A stretch of 44,029 bases of DNA from Alphaproteobacteria bacterium (GTDB lineage: Bacteria; Pseudomonadota; Alphaproteobacteria; Rhizobiales; CAJQND01). The position numbers were made by a program, and so were the translations under genes. Below the pieces are notes generated by a model, which ran no database searches, was not told the DNA's origin, and saw nothing but the letters and a program-made list of their open reading frames with translations. Shown here piece after piece: positions 8,373 to 15,721 of the stretch. Numbering within the stretch: the stretch's first letter is position 1; each line of letters opens with the position of its first letter. The DNA lies in NCBI GenBank assembly GCA_024227565.1, contig JAAEUE010000214.1, forward strand, positions 1 to 44,029, given 5' to 3'.

Positions 8373-8387
8373 TTCACCTCAGGTGAA
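8373..8387. promoter_or_regulatory. TTCACCT-C-AGGTGAA dyad before mttB-like gene
   Basis: A perfect 7-bp inverted repeat around a single base ends 71 bases upstream of the mttB-like start. A weaker GTCAC-TAT-GTGAA dyad follows at about 8393-8405. Both fall where an operator or promoter for the plus-strand gene would lie. The binding protein is unknown. Confidence 0.35.
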
Positions 8388-8458
8388 TAAGGGTCACTAT
8401 GTGAACGGTGGCCGGCGGCATGGTGCCGTCCGTGGCCCGGGTGAGTGGAGAGAAGATC

Positions 8459-10036
8459 ATGGCGGATACCGTCGAAGACGCTGGTGCAGGCGAAGGCCGG
8501 GGCGCACGTCGGGGCAGGCGCTCAGGAGGCGGCGCCGAGGCCCGCCGCGCGCTGCGCACCTCAGGCACGGTAACGCAGCTAACCTACATCAAACGCCAGA
8601 TCCCTGAATATGAGATCCTGTCCGAAGAGGGCATGGCGCTCATTGAAGGTAATGCGGACAAGGTTCAAGAGGAAATCGGCATTGATTTCCGCGACGATCC
8701 CGAGGCACTCCAGATGTGGCGTGACGCCGGCGCCGATGTGCAGGGCGAGCGGGTGCATTTGCCCAAGGGCCTGTGCCGCGAGTTGATGAAGACCGCGCCC
8801 AAGGAGTTCACCCAGCACGCCAGAAACCCTGAGCGTTCGGTTGTTATCGGCGGTAAGAACACGGTCTTCGCGCCGGTCTATGGCCCGCCCTTCGTGCGCG
8901 ATCTGGACGGCAAGCGGCGCTATGCCACTATTGAGGACTTTCAGAACTTCGTGAAGCTCGCCTACATGGCTCCCGCCATGCACCATTCCGGTGGCACGGT
9001 GTGCGAGCCGGTGGATGTGCCGGTGAACAAGCGCCATTTCGACATGGTCTATTCCCACATCAAGTATTCCGACAAACCGTTCATGGGCTCGGTGACGGCG
9101 CCGGAACGGGCGCAGGATACCGTGGACATGGCCAAACTGGTGTTCGGCGATGAGTTCGTGGAGAACAATTGCGTCTCCACGAGCCTGATCAACGTCAACT
9201 CACCCATGGTCATCGATGACACCATGGGCGGCGCGCTGAAGGTCTACGCGAGGGCCGGTCAAGCGTGCATCGTCTCACCGTTCATCGTCGGCGGTGCCAT
9301 GTCACCGGTTTCCGTGGCCGGAACTTTGACTCAGGTTGTCGCCGAAGCAACCGCAGCCATCGCCTTTGCTCAGCTCTGCCGCCCAGGCGCCCCGGTGATC
9401 ATGGGCACCTTTGCCACCTCGATCTCCATGCAATCAGGGGCCCCAGCTTTTGGCACGCCTGAGCCTGCGTCCCTGCTCTTGGGAGCCGCTCAATTTGCCC
9501 GGCGTTATAACTTGCCGTTCCGCTCGGGTGGCTCGCTCACGGGCTCCAAAATGCCTGATGCTCAAGCGGCCTACGACAGCGCGCAAACGCTGTACCCGGC
9601 CATTATCGGTGGCGTGAACTTCATGCTCCACGCTGCAGGCTGGCTGGAAGGCGGCCTTGTGAGTTCGTTTGAGAAGTTCATTATGGACGTGGACCAACTC
9701 GCCATGATGCAGAAGTTTGCCAATGGCATTGATCTGTCTGAGAACGGTCAGGCCATGGACGCCATTGCCGAGGTTGGTCCCGGCGGCCACTATCTGGGAT
9801 GCGCGCACACTCAGGCCAACTTTGAGACTGCGTTCTACCGCACCACGGTGGGGGACAATAACTCCTACGAGCAGTGGGAAGCGGACGGCGCCAAGCGTAC
9901 GGATGAACGCGCCAATGCGTTGGTCTCCAAGACTCTGGCGGAATACGAAGCTCCGCCGCTTGACCCAGGCATCGATGAAGCGCTTCAGGCCTATATTGCC
10001 CAGAGAAAGGACTCAATGCCCGATGCCTTCACATAA
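8459..10036 (+). CDS. MttB-family (trimethylamine methyltransferase) protein, non-pyrrolysine
   Basis: About 525 residues of the MttB superfamily. The barrel is recognisable from ILSEEGMALIEGNADKV, GKNTVFAPVYGPPFVRDLDG, NSPMVIDDTMGGALKVYA and VGPGGHYLGCAHTQANFE. The archaeal trimethylamine enzyme needs an amber-encoded pyrrolysine. This gene has no in-frame amber, so it belongs to the large non-Pyl group that includes glycine betaine (MtgB), carnitine, proline betaine and butyrobetaine methyltransferases. It should transfer a methyl group from a quaternary amine to a Co(I) corrinoid protein. The start at 8459 has GGAGAG upstream. The first 35 residues are Arg/Gly-rich (GRGARRGRRSGGG) and look disordered. 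It faces the metF / pterin methyltransferase / RACo-like operon, supporting a shared pathway. The substrate is not readable from the sequence. Confidence 0.88.
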   Translation: MADTVEDAGAGEGRGARRGRRSGGGAEARRALRTSGTVTQLTYIKRQIPEYEILSEEGMALIEGNADKVQEEIGIDFRDDPEALQMWRDAGADVQGERVHLPKGLCRELMKTAPKEFTQHARNPERSVVIGGKNTVFAPVYGPPFVRDLDGKRRYATIEDFQNFVKLAYMAPAMHHSGGTVCEPVDVPVNKRHFDMVYSHIKYSDKPFMGSVTAPERAQDTVDMAKLVFGDEFVENNCVSTSLINVNSPMVIDDTMGGALKVYARAGQACIVSPFIVGGAMSPVSVAGTLTQVVAEATAAIAFAQLCRPGAPVIMGTFATSISMQSGAPAFGTPEPASLLLGAAQFARRYNLPFRSGGSLTGSKMPDAQAAYDSAQTLYPAIIGGVNFMLHAAGWLEGGLVSSFEKFIMDVDQLAMMQKFANGIDLSENGQAMDAIAEVGPGGHYLGCAHTQANFETAFYRTTVGDNNSYEQWEADGAKRTDERANALVSKTLAEYEAPPLDPGIDEALQAYIAQRKDSMPDAFT

Positions 10037-10053
10037 GACCTCAACGCCAGGCC

Positions 10054-10653
10054 TTAGTCGACGATAATCACCTTGCCTGTGATGGCACCTTCAACGCTCT
10101 TTGCGTAGGCAAGGCCGACCCTATGTGCGGCGACGGGCTCGTGGCCGGGAAACCAGGCGCCATAGCGCGGCACGGAGACATCCAGCAGCCCTGGGCTCAC
10201 CACGTTGATCCGCAGGCCGCGGGGCATCTCTATGGCGGCACTCACGACAAAGCCGCCTAGAGCTCCGTTTGCTGCTGCTCCTCCGGACCCCATGGGGATC
10301 GGATCCCGGTCCAGCACGCCGCTGGTCAAGGTGAGGGAGCCGTTATCGTTCACAGCGTCCAGGCCGGCCAGCACCAGATTGACCTGGCCCATAACCTTAC
10401 CCTTGAGGCCGAGCATGAAGGTCTCTTGGGTGTAATCGCCTAGGGTGCCGAAATGCACATCACCTGCCGTGGAGATCACAGCGTCCACCCTGCCGATCTC
10501 AGCGTACATAGTTTTTACGGAGGTCAGGTCGGCCATATCGACCTGAATGTCACCGCTGGAGCGTCCTGCGGTTATCAGTTCGTGGCGCGGTTCCAGTTCT
10601 TCGCGCACGGCTTTGCCAATATCGCCGTCAGCACCGACCAAAATGATTTTCAT
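10054..10653 (-). CDS. Short-chain dehydrogenase-like protein lacking the YxxxK pair
   Basis: A 199-residue protein with the Rossmann motif LVGADGDIGKAV, then TAGRSSGDIQVDMAD, VDAVISTAGDVHFG and LTLTSGVLDRDPIP. It fits a known short subgroup of SDR proteins of about 200 residues. Where classical SDRs have Tyr-x-x-x-Lys, this protein reads GGAAANGALGGFV, so the catalytic Tyr and Lys are missing. That points to a different chemistry or a non-catalytic NAD(P)-binding role. The ATG overlaps the stop of the MerR gene (ATGA), so the two are translationally coupled and probably co-regulated. It converges with the mttB-like gene across 17 bases. Confidence 0.8.
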   Translation of the reverse strand: MKIILVGADGDIGKAVREELEPRHELITAGRSSGDIQVDMADLTSVKTMYAEIGRVDAVISTAGDVHFGTLGDYTQETFMLGLKGKVMGQVNLVLAGLDAVNDNGSLTLTSGVLDRDPIPMGSGGAAANGALGGFVVSAAIEMPRGLRINVVSPGLLDVSVPRYGAWFPGHEPVAAHRVGLAYAKSVEGAITGKVIIVD

Positions 10654-11012
10654 GCGTTGCCCCCCGTGATCTCATCGGATCTTTCCAGTTTGTGCGCCAG
10701 AATATCAGCACACCGGTCCAACGCGCCCCGGCGCTGCTCCAGATGGTCGGCGTGATCGAGCAAGACCTTCTTGCGCTCCGGAATGGTCCCGTCACCTTGC
10801 CGATAAAGGCCTGCAAAATGCCGCATGGTTTTCTGGGGCATACCGGTGTCTCGCAAGGAAGCCAACAGGATGAGCCATTCCACATCCACTGTTGAAAAAC
10901 GACGTTGCCGGTCCGCCCCGCGTTCGATTGGCGGCAACAGGCCGGAGCTTTCGTAATAGCGAATAGTGTCGATGCTCAACCCGCTTTTCGAGGCTGCCTC
11001 TGAAATGCGCAT
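10650..11012 (-). CDS. MerR-family transcriptional regulator
   Basis: About 120 residues. The N-terminal winged helix-turn-helix reads MRISEAASKSGLSIDTIRYYESSGLLPP, followed by the wing (RGADRQRRFSTVDVEWL) and a dimerising coiled coil (LYRQGDGTIPERKKVLLDHADHLEQRR). There is no Cys-rich metal-binding loop, so it is unlikely to be a metal sensor and more likely responds to a small molecule or stress. It is the first gene of a two-gene operon with the SDR-like protein. The upstream region carries a 19-bp perfect dyad inside a promoter with the long spacer that MerR activators need, so it probably controls its own operon. Confidence 0.9.
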   Translation of the reverse strand: MRISEAASKSGLSIDTIRYYESSGLLPPIERGADRQRRFSTVDVEWLILLASLRDTGMPQKTMRHFAGLYRQGDGTIPERKKVLLDHADHLEQRRGALDRCADILAHKLERSDEITGGNA

Positions 11013-11042
11013 GGTTCTCTCTGGCTTGTTTCAGCTCAGAGG

Positions 11043-11073
11043 AAGCTACCAACCTGGAGTTACTCCAGGTCAA
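11043..11073 (-). promoter_or_regulatory. MerR-type promoter with 19-bp spacer and perfect dyad
   Basis: On the minus strand, -35 TTGACC (11068-11073) and a weak -10 TAGCTT (11043-11048) are 19 bases apart. The spacer region holds the perfect dyad ACCTGGAGT-N-ACTCCAGGT (11052-11070). Overlong spacers with a central dyad are the hallmark of promoters activated by MerR proteins through DNA untwisting. The first gene downstream encodes a MerR protein. Confidence 0.75.
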
Positions 11074-11096
11074 GTGGAAATCTGCGTCTGCGCGCA

Positions 11097-11498
11097 CTAC
11101 GCCGGCAAATGGCAAACCGCCTGCAGCTTGTTGCCATCCAGATCGCGCGCATAGGCGCCGTAGTAATCAGCATGATAGTGTGGGCGCAGCCCGGGGGGGC
11201 CTTCATCAGCCCCGCCATTTGCCAAGGCAAGGGCATGGAAGGCGTCCACGGCCGCGCGGGTGCTCGCGTTGAAGGCAATATGTGTTCCGTTACCAACCGT
11301 TGCCACCTGGCGGTCGAACGGCAACACGACCCAGAAAACAGTCTGACCGCCCGGGCCTAATCCATAACCGCTGACAACGTCGCTACCATAGGTTTGCACG
11401 CCACCCAGCGGTTCCAGAGCGGCGTCGTAAAAGGCCTTGGCCCGCTCAAGATCGTTGGTGCCCACAGTCACGTGGCTGAAAAATGAAGCATCTGGCAT
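11097..11498 (-). CDS. VOC-fold (glyoxalase/bleomycin-resistance) protein
   Basis: About 133 residues from the ATG at 11498, which has AAAGG seven bases upstream. It has a two-repeat beta-alpha-beta-beta-beta fold: HVTVGTNDLERAKAFYDAALEPLG opens the first half and HIAFNASTRAAVDAFHALALANGG the second, ending YYGAYARDLDGNKLQAVCH. Possible metal ligands are His9, the second-half His and the late Glu/Asp positions. Members range from glyoxalase I and dioxygenases to antibiotic-binding proteins, so no substrate can be assigned. It ends just upstream of the MerR promoter, and its 5' end faces moaB 72 bases away. No operon partner is evident. Confidence 0.85.
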   Translation of the reverse strand: MPDASFFSHVTVGTNDLERAKAFYDAALEPLGGVQTYGSDVVSGYGLGPGGQTVFWVVLPFDRQVATVGNGTHIAFNASTRAAVDAFHALALANGGADEGPPGLRPHYHADYYGAYARDLDGNKLQAVCHLPA

Positions 11499-11570
11499 CT
11501 GTTTGCCTTTCCCCGCTGTGTTATGACGATATATTAGATCTACCCGAAGCTGAGGAAAGAAGCTGTCAGT

Positions 11571-12119
11571 ATGTCGCGCATTGATGAGAGCCGCCAATTT
11601 GTCCCCCTCAAGATTAGTGTGTTGACGGTGTCCGACACTCGCACACTGGAGGAGGACCGTTCTGGCTCAACCCTCGTGGCACGCCTGGAGGAAGCTGGGC
11701 ACACCCTGGCAGACCGGGCGATTGTGACCGACGACGTGGCGGTTATCCGTGACAAGGTGCGAAGTTGGGTTGAGAGTGACGGCGTGGATGCGGTAATCAC
11801 CACCGGGGGGACGGGGCTCACCGGCCGGGATGTGACGCCTGAGGCGCTCGAGGCAATCTTTGAAAAGCGTATTGATGGCTTCTCAACGGCGTTTCACATG
11901 CTGTCCTATGAGAAGATTGGCACCTCAACCATTCAATCGCGCGCAACGGCCGGTGTTGCCGGAGGAACCTATATCTTCTGTCTGCCCGGCTCCCCGGGCG
12001 CTTGCAAGGATGGTTGGGACGGCATCCTGAAGAACCAGCTCGATTACCGGCACATGCCGTGTAACTTTGTGGAGATCATGCCGAGGCTGGATGAGCACCT
12101 GCAACGCACTAAAAGCTAA
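11571..12119 (+). CDS. moaB: Molybdenum cofactor biosynthesis protein B (MoaB/Mog fold)
   Basis: About 182 residues of the MoaB/MogA molybdopterin-binding fold. Motifs are LTVSDTRTLEEDRSG near the start, VITTGGTGLTGRDVTPEAL (the MPT-binding loop) and CLPGSPGACKDGWDGIL near the end. The protein adenylylates molybdopterin, or plays a related role, in Moco assembly in the cytosol. Its length and the GRDVTPEA motif fit MoaB rather than the longer MoeA. A GAGGAAAG site precedes the ATG. It stands alone here, with no other Moco genes in the window. Confidence 0.93.
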   Translation: MSRIDESRQFVPLKISVLTVSDTRTLEEDRSGSTLVARLEEAGHTLADRAIVTDDVAVIRDKVRSWVESDGVDAVITTGGTGLTGRDVTPEALEAIFEKRIDGFSTAFHMLSYEKIGTSTIQSRATAGVAGGTYIFCLPGSPGACKDGWDGILKNQLDYRHMPCNFVEIMPRLDEHLQRTKS

Positions 12120-12231
12120 CACGATCAGGCCACGCACTTGTGACCGGTTTGCGGCATTACAGCATCATCCTTTTGACATGAGTCAGCGTATAGTTTCATC
12201 ATAAGAGGCAACAACCGTGGTGGAGGAAAGA

Positions 12232-13206
12232 ATGAACGAGAAGAAACAATTGATTTCCCGCCGCACGGTGCTGGCGTCCGCCGGCGCTGTTGCGGCAGCA
12301 ACTCTGGCGGACGGTCACGCGAGCCCGGGTCACGCGGCGGCTGAAATGCTCGGTCCATCGAACCCAACGCACTTCCGCTTCAAGCTGGGTGAGTTCGAGG
12401 TGACCACCATTTTGGACGGCGCCATTCAGGTGCCCACCGTGAACAAGATTTTCGGCCAGGATCAAAAGGCAGAAGACGTTGCGGCTCTCATGGGCGCCAA
12501 CCATCTGCCAGGCGACAAAATGGAAATTGGCTTCACGCCGGTGGTGGTGAACACAGGCAAGGAAGTTGTGCTGTTCGATTCAGGCAATGGCGCTGCGCGC
12601 CGGCCCAAGGCTGGCAATCTTCTGGTTGCCCTGAAACAGGCCGGATATTCGCCTGAAGAGATTGACGCCGTGGTGATCACCCATTTCCATCCCGACCATA
12701 TTGGCGGGTTGATGGAGGATGGAAAGCCGGCCTTCCCGAATGCACGCTATGTGGCCGGCGAGACCGAGTTCAACTTCTGGACCGCCGCCGATCAAGCTGA
12801 AGGCCGGGTGGGCAAGCTTGCCAACACCAACGTTAAACCGTTGGCGCCCAAAATGACCTTTGTGAAGCCTGAGCAAGAGGCCTCGCCTGGCATCACCGCT
12901 ATCGATGCGTTTGGCCATACGCCAGGGCATATGGGTTACCACATTGAAAGCGGCAAGAACCGTCTCATTCTCATGGCCGATGCCTGCAACCACTATGTGG
13001 CTTCAATGCAGCGTCCTGATTGGCACGTGAAGTTTGATATGGATAAAGCGGCCGCCGCGGCGGCCCGCAAAAAGCTGTTGGACATGGCGGCCGCCGACAA
13101 GATCCCGGTTGCCGGCTATCATATGCCGTTCCCGGCTGTGGGCTTCGTGGAACGCCGTGATATTGGCTACCGCTGGACGCCTGTGAGCTATCAGTTCAAC
13201 CTTTAG
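12232..13206 (+). CDS. Exported metallo-beta-lactamase-fold hydrolase (Tat signal)
   Basis: About 324 residues from the ATG at 12232, directly after a GGAGGAAAG site. The N-terminus KKQLISRRTVLASAGAVAAA carries a twin-arginine motif (Arg10-Arg11), suggesting folded export to the periplasm with metal already bound. The MBL motif HFHPDH gives His151, His153, Asp155 and His156. Further conserved elements are FDSGNG, DAFGHTPGHMGYHI and LMADACNH. This fold hydrolyses esters, lactones, thioesters or beta-lactams; quorum-quenching lactonases and methyl-parathion-hydrolase-like enzymes are close architectural matches, but the substrate is not readable. The last 11 bases overlap the convergent glycosyltransferase-like gene. 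Confidence 0.88.
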   Translation: MNEKKQLISRRTVLASAGAVAAATLADGHASPGHAAAEMLGPSNPTHFRFKLGEFEVTTILDGAIQVPTVNKIFGQDQKAEDVAALMGANHLPGDKMEIGFTPVVVNTGKEVVLFDSGNGAARRPKAGNLLVALKQAGYSPEEIDAVVITHFHPDHIGGLMEDGKPAFPNARYVAGETEFNFWTAADQAEGRVGKLANTNVKPLAPKMTFVKPEQEASPGITAIDAFGHTPGHMGYHIESGKNRLILMADACNHYVASMQRPDWHVKFDMDKAAAAAARKKLLDMAAADKIPVAGYHMPFPAVGFVERRDIGYRWTPVSYQFNL

Positions 13207-13780
13207 AGCGCCAAACTCTGTAATCTTCCTGGGTGTCGACGTCAGCCTTCTGGCCGACGATACCCACATTTGCGTCCTTAAGGTTGGCAAGTGTGTCAGC
13301 CATCGCGTGGGGCCCGGACCAGCGCACGTTCTGAAACATCTGAAGAACCCGCGGGCTTCGGCGCTGGCCGATCAGCCAATAGCCCCCGTCCGGCGCCGGA
13401 CCGATCACCGCGTCATTGCGCCCAAGTTCGCGAAAGCTCAAAGCGATCTCATCGGGCAAGATGTTCGGAATGTCTGAACCCAAGATGATCACAGGTCCGC
13501 GGGGCATGTGTTGAAACACGCGCTGCATTCTGTCCCCGAGATTACCTGTTCCCTGAGCAGCAATTGAGACCGTTTCTGGCCAGATGGGGGAGTATGCCGA
13601 GCGATCGGGCGCCGCCGCAATCCAGGTGTGCCAACGCGGATCGGGCGCAAGGCGGCGCAGGGTTGTGCCCAGGATGGTGCGATATACCCGAGTTGCCTCC
13701 ACCGCGCCGATATCGCGTGCAAGGCGTGTTTTTACCCGGCCCGCTTCTGGGGCTTTTGCCATGATCACCAGGTGGTTCAT
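13196..13780 (-). CDS. CofC-like nucleotidyl/glycosyltransferase-fold protein (TIGR04282-type)
   Basis: 194 residues with the GT-A-like Rossmann start LVIMAKAPEAGRVKTRLARDIG, then LGDRMQRVF, VIILGSDIPNI and DAVIGPAPDGGYWLIGQR. This pattern fits the family described as arsenosugar-biosynthesis-associated, related to CofC and DUF2064. It probably binds a nucleotide sugar or nucleotide. The start overlaps the stop of the next upstream gene by four bases, so the two are one translational unit. In described clusters this pair accompanies radical SAM arsenosugar and arsenite methyltransferase genes; neither is present here, so a role in arsenic chemistry should not be assumed. Confidence 0.82.
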   Translation of the reverse strand: MNHLVIMAKAPEAGRVKTRLARDIGAVEATRVYRTILGTTLRRLAPDPRWHTWIAAAPDRSAYSPIWPETVSIAAQGTGNLGDRMQRVFQHMPRGPVIILGSDIPNILPDEIALSFRELGRNDAVIGPAPDGGYWLIGQRRSPRVLQMFQNVRWSGPHAMADTLANLKDANVGIVGQKADVDTQEDYRVWRSKG

Positions 13781-14466
13781 TTGTAAAACCGCACAATGCG
13801 CTCAGGCGCTACGCCGACGAACCACATGGCCAGACAGCTTGCATTGCGCATCATGCGTTTCAGATAGCCTTCACGCCGATAGCGGGCTGCGCTGGTAACG
13901 GCGGCATGCCGAAGAGCGATGAGGCGGCCTCGGCCCACGCGGCGGACCAGTTCCACATCCTCCATCAGTGGCATGCTCTTGAACCCGCCTATGGCCTCAT
14001 AAAATGCCTTCGAGATCAGAAGGCCTTGATCGCCATAGGGGAGGGCCAACACCCGGCACCGCGCTGAAACAATGTGCTCAAGCCAGCGGGCCGCAGATTG
14101 CCGGTCGTTAAGACGGAAGCGGAAATAGGCCACACGCTCCAGATCCTTTGCTGCGTTGGCCTCGGCGACGAATTGCTGAACCTCCAGATCCCAGCCGGGT
14201 TCCAGAATGGTGTCAGCGTGCAGAAACAACAACCAATCACCGCGCGCTTCTGCAGCGCCAAGAACCAGCTGATTTCCGCGACCGGGCGTGCCGGAGACAA
14301 TATCTGCGCCCGCATCGTCAGCAATTGCCACTGTGTGATCCGCTGAGCCGCCATCGCTCACCACGAGCTGCTTGATCAGTCCACTCATCACTGCCGGCAT
14401 AAGAGCGCTCAAAGTGGCCTCAAGCGCCTTGTCCGCGTTCAGGGTTGGGATGATGACCGTCAGCAT
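13777..14466 (-). CDS. Family 2 glycosyltransferase (TIGR04283-type)
   Basis: About 229 residues of the GT2 family. The N-terminus LTVIIPTLNADKALEATL and VVSDGGSADHTVAIADDAGAD are the nucleotide-binding strand and the DG(G)S motif. LFLHADTIL is the DxD-like metal site, with EDVELVRRVGR near the C-terminus as the acceptor-side acidic motif. There are no membrane helices, so it is cytosolic or peripheral. The partner gene follows with ATGA overlap. The two-gene set is often annotated for arsenosugar synthesis, but the true acceptor is unknown. Its 5' end faces the LexA-boxed radical SAM gene across 86 bases. Confidence 0.85.
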   Translation of the reverse strand: MLTVIIPTLNADKALEATLSALMPAVMSGLIKQLVVSDGGSADHTVAIADDAGADIVSGTPGRGNQLVLGAAEARGDWLLFLHADTILEPGWDLEVQQFVAEANAAKDLERVAYFRFRLNDRQSAARWLEHIVSARCRVLALPYGDQGLLISKAFYEAIGGFKSMPLMEDVELVRRVGRGRLIALRHAAVTSAARYRREGYLKRMMRNASCLAMWFVGVAPERIVRFYK

Positions 14467-14512
14467 GGTCAGCCTGATATCACCCCTTGGAAGTTGCGGA
14501 AAGTTCTAATAT

Positions 14513-14527
14513 GTTCTTGTAATGTTC
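14513..14527. promoter_or_regulatory. Alphaproteobacterial-type LexA (SOS) box
   Basis: GTTC-TTGTAAT-GTTC fits exactly the direct-repeat consensus GTTC-N7-GTTC used by LexA in Alphaproteobacteria. A further GTTC lies at 14503-14506 with a spacing of six. The site is 25 bases upstream of the radical SAM start and could also affect the divergent glycosyltransferase pair. Confidence 0.65.
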
Positions 14528-14552
14528 TCATTTCAGATCTATATTCGTTAAC

Positions 14553-15683
14553 ATGGTCACGGTTCGTGAATTTACAGCCCAACATGGCATCGGGCGCGGC
14601 GCGGTTGAAACCCCAACCGCCACGAGAAAGATGGCGCGCGGCCGCGGCGCGCGCACCAATGTCTCCGGCCGGTTTGAAAGCAACAAACGCCTGTTGTTCG
14701 ACGATGGTTGGCAGACCCTGGATGACCAACCCGCCCTGAAGACCGAAGTGTTCGAGGAACAGCCCAAAGGGCTGATCAACCGGAATTCTTCACCTGATTT
14801 AGGGTTTGACCTTTCAGTCAATCCATACCGCGGCTGCGAGCATGGCTGCTCTTATTGCTACGCGCGCCCAGCACACGCATATGTGGGGCTGTCTCCGGGC
14901 TTGGATTTTGAGAGCAAGCTGTTCGCCAAGCCCAATGCGGCCGAGGTTTTGCGCCGCGAGCTTTCGGCGCCTGGATATAAGCCTTCGTTGATCGTGTTGG
15001 GGGGCAATACGGATGCGTATCAGCCAATCGAGCGGCGCTACAGGATCACCCGGCAGATCCTTGAAGTTTTGTTGGAGTTCAACAATCCCATAGGCATAGT
15101 CACAAAGTCTGCGCTGGTTTTGCGCGATCTGGATATTCTGCAGGCGATGGCCGAGAAGGATCTTGTGAATGTGGCAATCTCCGTCACCTCCCTCGACGGA
15201 GCAATCGCCCGCAAGATGGAACCGCGGGCCGCAACGCCCATGAAACGGATGCAGGCATTGGAAGTGTTAGCGGCTTCGGGCATTCCCACAACGGTGATGG
15301 TGGCACCGGTTGTTCCGGCCATCAACGACAGTGAGATTGAGGCCATTTTGAAGGCGGCCTCTGCGGCTGGCGTCAAGGAAGCTGGCTACATCATCTTGCG
15401 TTTGCCGCTGGAGTTGCGTGAGCTGTTTCGCGAATGGTTGCAGTCTGAATTTCCAGACCGCGCTGCCCATGTTCTCTCCCTGTTAAAATCCATGCGCGAA
15501 GGCAAAGACTATGACCCAACGTTCGGTAAACGTATGAAGGGAGTAGGGCCATATGCCTGGTCCATTGGACGGCGGTTTGAGGTTATGGCCAAGCGGCTCG
15601 GGCTAAATGAGTTCAAGCGCGATCTGCGCACCGATCTGTTTGAGCGCCCGCCGCAACCCGGTGATCAGCTCAGCTTGTTGTGA
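14553..15683 (+). CDS. PA0069-family radical SAM protein (SplB-related)
   Basis: About 376 residues with the radical SAM cluster motif CEHGCSYC (Cys95, Cys99, Cys102) after DLSVNPYRG, followed by ILGG-type and substrate-barrel elements (LVLGGNTDAYQPIERRYRITRQIL). The family is grouped with 'DNA repair photolyase' (SplB) proteins in COG1533, but its actual reaction is not known. A LexA box immediately upstream supports a DNA-damage link. The first ATG has a poor ribosome site; an in-frame ATG at 14631 (MARGRGARTN), with GAGAAAG upstream, is a good alternative and would shorten the protein to about 350 residues, close to homologues that begin with a GRGA segment. rnhB follows closely. Confidence 0.88.
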   Translation: MVTVREFTAQHGIGRGAVETPTATRKMARGRGARTNVSGRFESNKRLLFDDGWQTLDDQPALKTEVFEEQPKGLINRNSSPDLGFDLSVNPYRGCEHGCSYCYARPAHAYVGLSPGLDFESKLFAKPNAAEVLRRELSAPGYKPSLIVLGGNTDAYQPIERRYRITRQILEVLLEFNNPIGIVTKSALVLRDLDILQAMAEKDLVNVAISVTSLDGAIARKMEPRAATPMKRMQALEVLAASGIPTTVMVAPVVPAINDSEIEAILKAASAAGVKEAGYIILRLPLELRELFREWLQSEFPDRAAHVLSLLKSMREGKDYDPTFGKRMKGVGPYAWSIGRRFEVMAKRLGLNEFKRDLRTDLFERPPQPGDQLSLL

Positions 15684-15721
15684 GCCTTGCAAGGCCGCGT
15701 GCTGCAGGTCAGAGTGCGTGC

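Noticed and set aside
8459..10036. Pyrrolysine-encoding trimethylamine methyltransferase
   Set aside because: The frame contains no in-frame amber codon, and no pyl genes are seen; it is a non-Pyl family member.
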